A DNA stretch of 64,000 nucleotides from an uncultured Acetatifactor sp. (lineage in GTDB: Bacteria; Bacillota; Clostridia; Lachnospirales; Lachnospiraceae): the NCBI GenBank assembly GCA_934433135.1, contig CAKRZO010000007.1, positions 94,382 to 158,381 of the forward strand, read 5' to 3'. The notes beneath the pieces are model-generated. The model made no database searches. It had not been told where the DNA came from and was given only the letters and a program-made list of their open reading frames with translations. Made by a program: the position numbers and the translations under genes. Below are positions 27,189 through 35,549 of the stretch, piece after piece (position 1 is the stretch's first letter; every line of letters starts with the position of its first letter).

Positions 27189-28805
27189 TTACTTCACAAG
27201 GTCCATCGGGTCAATCAGGCATTCCATTAATACCGATTCGTCTTTTTCCAAAAAAGCATCAATGGCTTCGGGCGCATCTTCCATGTTAGGAACCCGCAGG
27301 AAGCGCATGCCGTAAGCTTCCGCAATTTTCGCAAGGTCGGGGCTGCCGTCCAGGCTGACTACGCTGTAATGGTCCTTGTAAGTGTAGTGCTGATACTCTC
27401 TTACCATGCCGAGATAGTTGTTTTTCAGGACAATCATTTTTACCCGGATATCATGCTGGCGCATAGTGGCAAGCTCCATAAAAGACATCTGAAAGGAGCC
27501 GTCTCCGCAGACTGCCACGACCTGAAGATCGGGTCTTGCGGCTTTGGCACCCATGGCAGCCGGAAGGGAGTAACCCATGGTACCCATTCCGCCGGAGGTC
27601 AGGAAAAAACCGTTTTTGACGATATGGTACCGGCAGGACCAGATCTGGTTCTGACCCACATCGGCAACGTAGACTCCGTTATCGGATAGCTTATCGGACA
27701 GCATTGTCAGAAAAGCGGCCGGATCCACATACGCCGGATTCGGGAAGCGCTTCTCTTTCATCGTCTCCCGATACTGTGCAAGGGTAGAAAGCCAGGCTTC
27801 GTGGGAGCAGGTAAATTCTTCTTTCAAAAGATCCCGGAAAATACAGTCGGCATCCCCCACAAGAGGAATGGTCGGTCCGGCGTTTTTGCCGATTTCCGCC
27901 GGATCAATATCAATATGCACCAGAATTTTGTTCTGGGTAATCAGATCCGGCTGGCTCACAGCCCGATCCGCCACTCTGGCGCCTACCATAATCAGAAGAT
28001 CGGATTCATTCATGGCACGATTGGCATAAGGAGCACCGTTGTTCCCGACCATGCCGAAATAAAGAGGATGACCGGTGGGCATAACCCCGATCCCCATCAT
28101 GGTGGAAACCACGGGAATGCTGTGCTTTTCGGCAAAAGTCCGCAGACTTTCCTGGGCATTGCTTAGCAGGACACCGCCTCCGGCACAGATAATGGGCCGC
28201 TTTGCGTGAGAAAGCTCTTTTACTACTTTTTTGATCTGTACAATATGCCCCTTTACGGTGGGTTTGTAAGTACGAAGACTTACCGTTTCCGGATATTTAA
28301 AATGGCTGATAGGGGCGTTCTGGACATCAATGGGAATGTCAATCAGCACAGGTCCCTTCCGACCGGTATTGGCAATGTAAAAAGCTTCCTTGAAGACTCT
28401 GGGAATATCATTGACGTCCTTGACCAGATAGCTGTATTTGACAAAGGACTCCACGGCACCGGTGATATCCGCTTCCTGAAAGACATCGCTTCCCAACAGG
28501 GCGCTGTTGACCTGACCGGTAATGCAGATTAACGGAATGCTGTCTGCAAAAGCGGTTGCAATGCCGGTAATCACATTGGTCGCACCGGGGCCGGAGGTGA
28601 CGGCACAGACACCGGGTCTGCCCGTTACCCGCGCCAATCCGCTGGCAGCATGAGCCGCATTCTGTTCCGTACGGATTAAGACAGTACGAATATCAGACTC
28701 CAGGATGCTGTTAAAAAAAGGACAAATAGCAACACCGGGATAACCGAATACAATGGAAGTCTCTTCCGCTTCCAGACATTTCACTATGGCATCTGCGCCT
28801 ATCAT
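27189..28805 (-). CDS. ilvB: Acetolactate synthase large (catalytic) subunit
   Basis: A 538-residue ThDP-dependent enzyme that condenses pyruvate with pyruvate or 2-oxobutyrate. The N-terminal domain has VFGYPGVAICPFFNSI with the proton-relay glutamate in RTEQNAAHAASGLARVTG; the middle domain binds FAD; the C-terminal ThDP motif is VCGDGSFQMSFMELATMRQHDI followed by LKNNYLGMVREYQ. The ATG used has GAGGT 8 bases upstream; a GTG five codons earlier overlaps this site. It heads the ilv operon. Confidence 0.96.
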   Translation of the reverse strand: MIGADAIVKCLEAEETSIVFGYPGVAICPFFNSILESDIRTVLIRTEQNAAHAASGLARVTGRPGVCAVTSGPGATNVITGIATAFADSIPLICITGQVNSALLGSDVFQEADITGAVESFVKYSYLVKDVNDIPRVFKEAFYIANTGRKGPVLIDIPIDVQNAPISHFKYPETVSLRTYKPTVKGHIVQIKKVVKELSHAKRPIICAGGGVLLSNAQESLRTFAEKHSIPVVSTMMGIGVMPTGHPLYFGMVGNNGAPYANRAMNESDLLIMVGARVADRAVSQPDLITQNKILVHIDIDPAEIGKNAGPTIPLVGDADCIFRDLLKEEFTCSHEAWLSTLAQYRETMKEKRFPNPAYVDPAAFLTMLSDKLSDNGVYVADVGQNQIWSCRYHIVKNGFFLTSGGMGTMGYSLPAAMGAKAARPDLQVVAVCGDGSFQMSFMELATMRQHDIRVKMIVLKNNYLGMVREYQHYTYKDHYSVVSLDGSPDLAKIAEAYGMRFLRVPNMEDAPEAIDAFLEKDESVLMECLIDPMDLVK

Positions 28806-28852
28806 GATCAGGTACCTCACTTTTTTCAGATTCTTTCCTGCAATTCTTTACC

Positions 28853-28881
28853 ATTTTACCATAGGAAAGTGCATTTGTCCA
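28853..28881 (-). promoter_or_regulatory. Promoter of the ilvB operon
   Basis: -35 TGGACA, a 17-bp spacer, and -10 TAAAAT, about 50 bp before ilvB. I see no T-box or leader peptide between it and the gene. Confidence 0.65.
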
Positions 28882-28900
28882 TGATTTTTCTTTTTATCAG

Positions 28901-28929
28901 TTGCGCAAAAAGAAGAAATATGGTAGATT
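28901..28929 (+). promoter_or_regulatory. Promoter of the lipoprotein gene
   Basis: -35 TTGCGC, a 17-bp spacer, and -10 TAGATT, about 60 bp before the proposed TTG start. It is back-to-back with the ilvB promoter. Confidence 0.5.
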
Positions 28930-28987
28930 ATAGGTTAAGGGCATAAATTGCCTTTTGTTTTCATTCATATTTATCGGAGGTTTTACA

Positions 28988-29506
28988 TTGGATACATACA
29001 AAAAGAAACAAAATACACAAATAAATCGCAGACATTCCATAAGATTTATATCATTTGCAGTTTGTTTTCTTCTTTCCGTCCTTCTAACCGGATGCGGTGA
29101 GGATAAGGAGCTGACACAGTTTAAAGAAGCATTTGAAAATTTTTGCATTGAGGTCTCCACTTTGGACACCGCCATTAACAAAATTGATGCTTCCGATGAA
29201 AATGCGGAAAAAGAGCTTCTGGGCTATATAGACCAACTGGAGACGGAATTCGAAGATTTGGCACAGCTTAATTTCCCGGAGGAATTTAAATATCTGGAAA
29301 ATCTCTCGGATGAAGCCAGCGAATATATGAAAGAAGCGGCCAAAGCCTATCATACGGCCTATGAAGGAGAAACCTTCGCTGCCAATTATAACGACTATGC
29401 TTTTGAAAATTATAAAAGAGCTTATCGAAGGATTCAGATCATCTTAGCTTATCTGCACGGAGAAGATCCGAAAGAAGCAGGGTTGATGATTACTTACGGC
29501 GAGTAA
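28988..29506 (+). CDS. Predicted lipoprotein of unknown function
   Basis: 172 residues from a TTG start, chosen because ATCGGAGG lies 7 bases before it; an earlier in-frame TTG lacks such a site. A basic N-terminus, a hydrophobic stretch and the lipobox LLTGC (cysteine about 36) predict membrane anchoring on the outer face. The mature part is acidic and helical (ELTQFKEAFENFC, then NKIDASDENAEKELLGYIDQLETEFEDL and EYMKEAAKAYHTAYEG), resembling a small helical bundle. I recognise no named family. It is one of few plus-strand genes, alone between its promoter and a terminator. Confidence 0.8.
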   Translation: MDTYKKKQNTQINRRHSIRFISFAVCFLLSVLLTGCGEDKELTQFKEAFENFCIEVSTLDTAINKIDASDENAEKELLGYIDQLETEFEDLAQLNFPEEFKYLENLSDEASEYMKEAAKAYHTAYEGETFAANYNDYAFENYKRAYRRIQIILAYLHGEDPKEAGLMITYGE

Positions 29507-29510
29507 TTTG

Positions 29511-29540
29511 AAAAACCAGGGAAATCAATCCCTGGTTTTT
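29511..29540. terminator. Bidirectional terminator
   Basis: AAAAACCAGGGA/TCCCTGGTTTTT stem with a six-base loop directly after the lipoprotein gene. It also serves the convergent minus-strand gene. Confidence 0.85.
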
Positions 29541-29548
29541 GTTAGTTC

Positions 29549-29573
29549 GTAACAGATTAGATGCGCCATTTAC
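29549..29573. repeat. Degenerate copy of the 25-bp dispersed repeat
   Basis: GTAACAGATTAGATGCGCCA matches the inverse of the 12552-12576 repeat end at about 20 of 25 positions across the copy. It lies between two convergent genes. Confidence 0.5.
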
Positions 29574-29580
29574 AAAGCCG

Positions 29581-29886
29581 TTATTTCAGCATTTTGATGC
29601 TTCCTAACAGAGGCATTTCTTTTTCCTGGTCCTGGCATGCACCGATCAGACCGATCAGGAAGCATACAAAGAGGAAAATGCAGATCGCCCAGTAAAGGAT
29701 CCAGCCGATAATGGGAATCCATAACAGAACTTTGCTCAGAACAAGAGAAGTGATCAGTTGCGCAATGCCGAGAACCAGTCCCTGATTCAAATGGAACTTC
29801 GCATTCTCCCTGTCTCCTGCAAGCCAGGCGATTAACCAGCCGATGATACTTAAATAAGATACAATACAGGTAGCTTTTGTTGTCAT
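29581..29886 (-). CDS. Small membrane protein (DUF4870/Tic20-like)
   Basis: 101 residues, mostly hydrophobic: about three helices (CIVSYLSIIGWLIAWLAG, VLGIAQLITSLVLSKVLLWI, ILYWAICIFLFVCFLIGLIGA) and the charged loop GDRENAKFHLNQGLVLG between the first two. The motif 'membrane helix - H-x-N-Q' is that of DUF4870/Tic20-like proteins of unknown role. GAAAGGAAA precedes the ATG. Degenerate copies of the dispersed repeat lie on both sides. Confidence 0.75.
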   Translation of the reverse strand: MTTKATCIVSYLSIIGWLIAWLAGDRENAKFHLNQGLVLGIAQLITSLVLSKVLLWIPIIGWILYWAICIFLFVCFLIGLIGACQDQEKEMPLLGSIKMLK

Positions 29887-29928
29887 GATTTTTATTTCCT
29901 TTCTTTTATTATTACATTATTGTTACAA

Positions 29929-29986
29929 TTATCATTCAGCGCCATTTTCAGAAAGTATTATGCAAATGGCGTATCTGATATTGTTC
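29929..29986. repeat. Short inverted-repeat element related to the dispersed repeat
   Basis: CGCCATTT and AAATGGCG face each other about 14 bases apart, and the right arm continues as a degenerate copy of GCGAATGGCGCGTCTGAACT. It occupies the gap upstream of the DUF4870-like gene. Confidence 0.5.
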
Positions 29987-30010
29987 AGACAAAGTATTTT
30001 GATGTCTTTC

Positions 30011-30487
30011 TTACAGCGCAATGCCGAAAACCAACCGCAGTATGTTTTTCACAATACAGTTTACGATGACCAGCCCTGCCAGGACAAAGAGGTAACGCCG
30101 TTTCAGCTTAAGGTACGGGAATCTTGCACCGGTCAATCGGTACAGAACCTGACTGCCCAGAAAGCAGATATAAAAAACGGCTCCCGGCAGAATCGCCGGA
30201 TAATACCACAAGGACAGAAGAAAATTTCCATGCAAAAGAGCCTTTAACGATCTGGTTCCTCCGCAGCCCAGACAGTAGATATGGAAAAATCTGTCCCAGA
30301 CACAGCCCCTTAAGTAAGGCGGAAGAAAAGGAAGCAGTCTGTCAAAGAAAAGGAGTAGCACAATCCCTGCGGGAACCAGAAGCAGTCCCGGTAAAAAAAG
30401 CTGTTCTTCCAAGGTCTTCTCCTGCGCTGCTCTTCTGCGTGCCTCCCGGCAGGCAGCCTTATCTTTCTTTTCCGAATTGCTTTGCAT
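30011..30487 (-). CDS. DUF2752 domain membrane protein
   Basis: 158 residues. After a charged N-terminal 30 residues come about four membrane helices. The DUF2752 signature is clear: a tryptophan/phenylalanine stretch, then YCLGCGGTRSLKALLHGNFLLSLWYYP (about 92-118), with the C-x2-C-G-x-T-R motif. The function is unknown. It starts within the stop of the upstream gene (TAATG, one-base overlap), so the two are coupled. Confidence 0.85.
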   Translation of the reverse strand: MQSNSEKKDKAACREARRRAAQEKTLEEQLFLPGLLLVPAGIVLLLFFDRLLPFLPPYLRGCVWDRFFHIYCLGCGGTRSLKALLHGNFLLSLWYYPAILPGAVFYICFLGSQVLYRLTGARFPYLKLKRRYLFVLAGLVIVNCIVKNILRLVFGIAL

Positions 30488-30942
30488 TAATAGTACTCAC
30501 GCAGAATGTCATCGAAAATCCCGCCGTATGTAAATCCGGCAGTCTGAAGAATGCCGAGCAATACAGCGCCCAGGATTGTCATGATGACAGCCAGTACGGT
30601 ACCGATAATGGAACAAACCAGACCGGCCGTGGCAAGCGAGGATTTCTCTTCCTTCTTTGCGAGGACAGAACAGATAATTCCGGGTATTCCGGCGATCAGA
30701 CCATACCATGCGCAGCATCCCAAAAGGATAGAAAGAATACCGAGGATCAGACCGATTACGGCTAAAGCGTTGGTCTTCTGCGGTTCTTTTGCGGGAGCCG
30801 TCTGCTGATAAGAAGCCTGCTGCGTGTTGTTCTGGTAAAAGTCCTCACGTTCTTCAGTCTGAGTCGTCTGCTGACTGAACTGACCGTCACTTGCGCCCGC
30901 ATCTGCCTGGGGCTGCTGTTGAGTAGAATTCCATTCATCCAT
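30487..30942 (-). CDS. DUF4190-type membrane protein
   Basis: 151 residues. The first 55 are a glutamine-rich, disordered region (QQQPQADAGASDGQFSQQTT). Two membrane helices follow, NALAVIGLILGILSILLGCC and a second with CSIIGTVLAVIMTILGAVLLG, around a GIPGIICSVLAKKEEKSSLA loop, which is the DUF4190 pattern. GAGGAA precedes the ATG. It is paired with the DUF2752 gene in the same way as in many Clostridia. Confidence 0.78.
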   Translation of the reverse strand: MDEWNSTQQQPQADAGASDGQFSQQTTQTEEREDFYQNNTQQASYQQTAPAKEPQKTNALAVIGLILGILSILLGCCAWYGLIAGIPGIICSVLAKKEEKSSLATAGLVCSIIGTVLAVIMTILGAVLLGILQTAGFTYGGIFDDILREYY

Positions 30943-30990
30943 ATAAATTAATTCCTCATTTCTGCCTGCCTATGTAAAATAATATTTTTC

Positions 30991-31024
30991 GAACGGCGAC
31001 AGCAGGCTTTTGTCCGTTCTTTTT
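30991..31024. terminator. Hairpin between the helicase and DUF4190 genes
   Basis: GAACGG/CCGTTC stem with internal pairing GACA.../TGTC. T5 follows on the plus strand and AAAAATATT on the minus strand, so it is only a modest terminator for the helicase gene. Confidence 0.4.
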
Positions 31025-31073
31025 GCTTTTCGCTATCTCCGTATTTCATTATACAGGAAAAAGACACTTTTGG

Positions 31074-33062
31074 CTATACCCAATTCTGCACTTTAGAAGT
31101 TTTAACATGCTTTTTTTCCTGCTTCAGTCGTGCGGCAATGACATCACAGACCTTTTCACGGTTCCATTGAATCTGGGGAAGGTGTTCCCGCATACCGATA
31201 CAGATATAAAAGGATGCGCACAGGTCAAGCTGCTTATAGAGTTTTTCCAGGCTTTGCAGATTCATGCGGGAAAGCAGCCGTATCGTCAGCGTTTCCACAC
31301 CGTATAATTCCTTCTTCCCTGCGGTATAGTTCGCAACCAGTTCCAGAAACAGTTCTTTTAATTCCGGATCGCTTTCGTCAAAAGGAATATGTAAAAAACG
31401 GTAAATCTGTTCCTTTTCCAGGGAAAAATTGGCTTCCAGCGCTTCACAGACCGCCATTTCATGAACAATCTGACTGTGTCTGAAAATACCTCTGTCTTCC
31501 ATTTTGTCCCATTGGGCGAGAATAGAGGACAGGCTTCCCGGCATATACAACATTTTCTCCGGAAGCTGGATCCCTACAAATTCTACAGAAGGATCTTCCT
31601 GCTCCAGTAAGGAAGCAATTTTTTCCGGATGGATGAAAGCATTGACATAGCCTTCCGGAAACATACCGTATCTTCCGGCTCTTCCGGCAATCTGCTTTAC
31701 TTCCTGACTGTTCAGGGATCGCAGAACGTGCCCGTCGAATTTCTGATCATCCGTAAAAATGATCCGGCGGATAGGCAGGTTCATACCCATTCCGATGGCA
31801 TCGGTTGCCACCACAACATCGGTCTCTCCGCTTATGTATCTGCGCACCTCTTCTTTCCGGACACGGTAAGGAAGCGCCCCGTAGATAACGCTTGCGTGAA
31901 TTCCCATTTCTTCCAGACGATCCGCCAGCTCCAGAACCTTTTTACGGCTGAAAGCAATGAGCGCATCATATCGTTGAATCCGGTCTTTCCGGAAGCTGCA
32001 GGGAGCCTTTTCCATCAGAAGCGGAACCGCTCTCTCATGAAAACGGACTTCCCAGGTATCTTCACATTGCCGAATCAGTTCCTTTAAAATATCCAGGGCG
32101 CAGGCTGCGGTGCACAGGTGTATGGTCTGCGCTGGAAGACCTAAAATCGCTTCCGTCCATGCCCAGCCTCTCTCCGGATCCGCAATCATCTGGCATTCAT
32201 CGATACAGGCGGTTTCATAGAAAAGATTCAAATCCGCTTTTTCCACCGTTGCACAGACGTGCGCGGCGCCCTCACATAACTGCACCTCTTCTCCCGTCAC
32301 AAGGCTGCAGGGAATGCCTGCAGTCTTTATTTTTTCCTGGTTTTCCATAGCTAAAAGCCGAAGAGGCGCTAAATAAACGCCGCTTTTGGAAGCCATAACG
32401 TCCTGAAGGGAATCATACGTCTTACCGGTATTGGTGCCGCCGACATGGATGATAAAGTGCCGCATGATCGAACGGGCTTTTGGGAATAAAAGTGTAAAAT
32501 CCTCCGGAATTCCCTTGCGGAATTCTTCCTTCAGCTGCCGTAAAGTGATTAACTCTCCATATTCCTTCCGTTCTTCCAATACGGCAAGCATGCGGTCCAT
32601 ACTGACCCGATCCAGCACCTGTTCCAGAATCTCCTGATCCGGGCTATAGTGCCGGCTCTTTAAGAGCAGCTCAATATACCTGCTTACCGTTACGAGATGT
32701 TTCCGGTGATGGACACCGGCATTTGCCGGCAGTTTTAAGGGCCCCCGGATTTCGGATTGTATTTCACTGCGGATCCCGTTTTTCAGGTATGTATAGTAAC
32801 TGGTTCCCTTATTGAAATAAAGCATTCTTAACGCGTTCAGACTTTTGGATATGGAAAACAGCTCCTCAGCAGAAGCCGGGGCATACCATACATCGGCATG
32901 CCTTCCGTATCCGGGGTGCTGCAAAAGAAGCTTATCCTTTTTTAACTTTCGAAGAAGACGTTCCTCCCACATTCCGGCGGCTTTTGCTGAATCCGCCTGA
33001 TATTCCAGTACTGCCTGCTTTAAGAGAAACGTCTGTTCCTGGGTTAATCGATTCATACTCAT
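31074..33062 (-). CDS. Suv3-like SF2 RNA helicase
   Basis: 662 residues. Walker A is HVGGTNTGKTYDSLQD (about 231-246), the DExH-type box is IDECQMIADPERGWAWTEAILG, and the C-terminal motor has VVATDAIGMGMNLPIRRIIFTD and QIAGRAGRYG. This fits the Suv3 group of RNA helicases, which in mitochondria act with RNA-degrading enzymes; bacterial members are little studied. The N-terminal 200 residues are helical and show no domain I know. The C-terminal part (VEFVGIQLPEKMLYMPGS, then a helical tail) resembles the Suv3 C-domain. The ribosome site is poor, and coupling to the gene beyond is possible. Confidence 0.85.
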   Translation of the reverse strand: MSMNRLTQEQTFLLKQAVLEYQADSAKAAGMWEERLLRKLKKDKLLLQHPGYGRHADVWYAPASAEELFSISKSLNALRMLYFNKGTSYYTYLKNGIRSEIQSEIRGPLKLPANAGVHHRKHLVTVSRYIELLLKSRHYSPDQEILEQVLDRVSMDRMLAVLEERKEYGELITLRQLKEEFRKGIPEDFTLLFPKARSIMRHFIIHVGGTNTGKTYDSLQDVMASKSGVYLAPLRLLAMENQEKIKTAGIPCSLVTGEEVQLCEGAAHVCATVEKADLNLFYETACIDECQMIADPERGWAWTEAILGLPAQTIHLCTAACALDILKELIRQCEDTWEVRFHERAVPLLMEKAPCSFRKDRIQRYDALIAFSRKKVLELADRLEEMGIHASVIYGALPYRVRKEEVRRYISGETDVVVATDAIGMGMNLPIRRIIFTDDQKFDGHVLRSLNSQEVKQIAGRAGRYGMFPEGYVNAFIHPEKIASLLEQEDPSVEFVGIQLPEKMLYMPGSLSSILAQWDKMEDRGIFRHSQIVHEMAVCEALEANFSLEKEQIYRFLHIPFDESDPELKELFLELVANYTAGKKELYGVETLTIRLLSRMNLQSLEKLYKQLDLCASFYICIGMREHLPQIQWNREKVCDVIAARLKQEKKHVKTSKVQNWV

Positions 33063-33076
33063 AGTGCGTATTTTAT

Positions 33077-33505
33077 CTACTGCTCCTGGAGTTCGCTGGC
33101 ATCCACCAGTTCCACATCGGTTTCTTTTAAAAGGCTTGCCGCTTTGGCAAGATCCGATGTTTTGATGACAACGGAAGCATCGTCCGTGCCGGTGGATAGC
33201 GCATACATATATTCAATGTTGATATGCGACTTACAGATGACGCTTAACAGTTCCTGAAGTTTTCCTGCTTTGTGGCTTAAACGGATTCCGAGTACATCCG
33301 TGAGCATGGCGGAAAAGCCCTTATCCTTCAAGGCTTTCTGACCGATATTCGGCTTATCCACTAAGAGACGCAGAAGCCCGTAATCGCTGGTGTCAGCCAA
33401 AGACATGGAGACGATGCTGACATCGGCATCTTTTAAAACTTCTAGGACCTCCTCCAGTCTTCCGGCACGGTTTTCGATAAAAATCGACAGTTGTTTCATA
33501 AACAT
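33077..33505 (-). CDS. ACT domain protein (tandem ACT)
   Basis: 142 residues forming two ACT-type ligand-binding modules: KQLSIFIENRAGRLEEVLEVLKDADVSIVSMSLADT and LGIRLSHKAGKLQELLSVICKSHINIEYMYAL. Such stand-alone ACT proteins bind amino acids. Very often they sit beside phenylacetate-CoA ligase and indolepyruvate oxidoreductase genes, as here, so an aromatic amino acid or arylacid is a plausible ligand (inference). AAGGAGG lies 10 bases from the ATG. Confidence 0.88.
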   Translation of the reverse strand: MFMKQLSIFIENRAGRLEEVLEVLKDADVSIVSMSLADTSDYGLLRLLVDKPNIGQKALKDKGFSAMLTDVLGIRLSHKAGKLQELLSVICKSHINIEYMYALSTGTDDASVVIKTSDLAKAASLLKETDVELVDASELQEQ

Positions 33506-33520
33506 GCTTATTTGCCCTCC

Positions 33521-34819
33521 TTATACCAGTTTTCTGTTATCAATAACATGAACAGACTTGCCCATGCTTCGTTCCAATGTTTTGGGTTCAACCAATTTGA
33601 CTCTTACCGCCAGGCCGATGGCATGCTGGATGACCGTAGCGATCTTTTTGGTGAGCATCTCCAGCTGACGGATTTCGTCAGAGAAGAATTTCTCATCCAC
33701 TTCCACTTGAACCTCAAGAGTATCCAGATTATTTTTACGGTCTACAATTAACAGGTAGTGCGGCTTGGTCTCGCCCATTTCTAGTAAGGCGGCTTCCACC
33801 TGGGAGGGGAATACATTCACACCGCGGATAATCAGCATGTCATCGCTTCTGCCTTTAAAACGGCTGATCCGTGCAAGGGTTCTTCCACACTCACAAGGCG
33901 TATAGTCAATACTGGTCAGATCTCTGGTACGATAACGTAATAAAGGAAGTCCTTCCTTGGTCAGAGTGGTAAATACCAGCTCTCCCGTGGTACCCGGGGC
34001 AACGGCTTTTAAGGTCTCTGAATCAATGATTTCCGGAAGAAAATGATCTTCCGAAACATGAAGCCCTTTGTGGAAACTGCAGTCGCAGGCTACACCCGGT
34101 CCCATAATTTCGGAAAGTCCGTAAATATCATGGGCAGTAATATGCAGCTTTTCTTCCAGCTGACGACGCATATTCTCCGTCCAGGGCTCGGCTCCGCAGA
34201 CAGCAGCACGCAGTTTGATTTTGTCAAGGTCTCCGTTTTCTTCCAGTGTCTCTGCGATATGCATCAGATAAGACGGTGTGCAGGCAATAGCGGTCACGCC
34301 GAAATCAATCATCATGGTAGTCAGTTTCTTGGTATTGCCGGTGGACATGGGAACTACAGTTGCACCGATTTTTTCCGCTCCGCCATGGGCGCCGAGCCCG
34401 CCGGTAAAAAGACCGTAGCCGTAAGCGATCTGGATAATATCATTCCTGGTAATGCCGGCCATGTGCAGACATCTGGCAACACATTCGCTCCAGATATCAA
34501 TGTCTCTTCTGGTATATCCTACTACCGTTGCCTTCCCGGTAGTGCCGCTGGAGGCATGTATGCGGACAATTTCCGACTGAGGCACGGCAAAAAGACCGAA
34601 AGGATAGTTATCCCGCAAGTCGCTTTTTGTGGTGAAGGGAAGTTTTTCCAGATCCTCAATTCCCCGGATATCGCCCGGTTCCAGACCGAGCTGCTGCATT
34701 TTTTTGCGATAAAATTCCACGTTATGATAAACTCTGTCCACCAGCTTTACAAGGCGGGCGCTTTGCAGGGTACTCATCTCATCCCTGCTCATACATTCTT
34801 TGGTTTCGTTCCAGATCAT
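33521..34819 (-). CDS. paaK: Phenylacetate-CoA ligase, copy 1
   Basis: A 432-residue member of the adenylate-forming superfamily. It makes arylacetyl-CoA from an arylacetate, CoA and ATP. The phosphate loop is HASSGTTGKATVVGYT (about 90-105); the adenine region has YGLSEIMGPGVA; the hinge and C-terminal domain have RYRTRDLT and GRSDDMLIIRGVNVFPSQVE. The start is the ATG at MIWNETKEC with GGAGA upstream, not the longer frame. It lies just after iorB. The gene symbol follows family usage; the true arylacid is unknown. Confidence 0.9.
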   Translation of the reverse strand: MIWNETKECMSRDEMSTLQSARLVKLVDRVYHNVEFYRKKMQQLGLEPGDIRGIEDLEKLPFTTKSDLRDNYPFGLFAVPQSEIVRIHASSGTTGKATVVGYTRRDIDIWSECVARCLHMAGITRNDIIQIAYGYGLFTGGLGAHGGAEKIGATVVPMSTGNTKKLTTMMIDFGVTAIACTPSYLMHIAETLEENGDLDKIKLRAAVCGAEPWTENMRRQLEEKLHITAHDIYGLSEIMGPGVACDCSFHKGLHVSEDHFLPEIIDSETLKAVAPGTTGELVFTTLTKEGLPLLRYRTRDLTSIDYTPCECGRTLARISRFKGRSDDMLIIRGVNVFPSQVEAALLEMGETKPHYLLIVDRKNNLDTLEVQVEVDEKFFSDEIRQLEMLTKKIATVIQHAIGLAVRVKLVEPKTLERSMGKSVHVIDNRKLV

Positions 34820-34912
34820 TTTTCTGTCTCCGTTTTCTTTTCTGTATTGATTGTCCGACATTCCCGGGACGCAATTATCCGCGTGAATCCGCCCATAGAA
34901 CCTCCGGCGGCT

Positions 34913-35485
34913 CTATTGTTCCTCATATCCTGCAAGGAAGGCGGCCTTGTTAATCTCCACCGTCTTTGGAGGAACGGTTTTTTCAATCACGCGAAGCCAG
35001 GCTTCCTTTTCAAAGTCCATATGTCTGGCTGCCAGGCCGAGAATAATGACATTAAATGTTCTGGAATTACCCAAAGCCAGGGCTTCTTCCATGGCATTCA
35101 GGGAATAAACCGTATGCTTTTTTCGCAGGTTTTCCAGGATATTTTCCGGATATTTTGCAGCGCCGGTTACCACGGTAATGGGATCGATCCGCCAGTCGTT
35201 TACGACAATGACTCCGTCCGGTTTCAAAAAATGCGCATAACGCAGCGCTTCTAATTTTTCAAAAGCAATTAAAAGATCCGCCTGCCCTTCTTCGACAATG
35301 GGCTCCGCTACTTTGCTGCCGTAACGGACGAAGGTTACTACGCTTCCGCCTCTCTGCGCCATGCCGTGAACTTCGGAAAGCTTTACATCATAACCGGCAT
35401 CCACCGTGATGCCGCCTAATATACGGCTGGTCAGAAGGGTTCCCTGACCGCCGACTCCTACTATCATAATATTCTTTGTTTCCAT
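34913..35485 (-). CDS. iorB: Indolepyruvate:ferredoxin oxidoreductase subunit beta
   Basis: 190 residues, the gamma-type domain of 2-oxoacid:ferredoxin oxidoreductases. NIMIVGVGGQGTLLTSRILGG is the N-terminal motif, then KLSEVHGMAQRGGSVVTFVRYG. With IorA it reversibly converts arylpyruvate plus CoA to arylacetyl-CoA, CO2 and reduced ferredoxin. The ATG chosen is four codons inside the longest frame because GTGGAG precedes it. Order iorA, iorB on one strand with a 64-base gap. Confidence 0.92.
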   Translation of the reverse strand: METKNIMIVGVGGQGTLLTSRILGGITVDAGYDVKLSEVHGMAQRGGSVVTFVRYGSKVAEPIVEEGQADLLIAFEKLEALRYAHFLKPDGVIVVNDWRIDPITVVTGAAKYPENILENLRKKHTVYSLNAMEEALALGNSRTFNVIILGLAARHMDFEKEAWLRVIEKTVPPKTVEINKAAFLAGYEEQ

Positions 35486-35549
35486 CGTTATCTCCACTTA
35501 TCTTCCAATTTGTCTGTCCGGTTTTGAGGTAAAACCGGTTGGCAGCCGT

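Noticed and set aside
34043..35254. 403-codon plus-strand frame opposite paaK and iorB
   Set aside because: Spans two well-supported genes on the other strand; low-complexity antisense translation.
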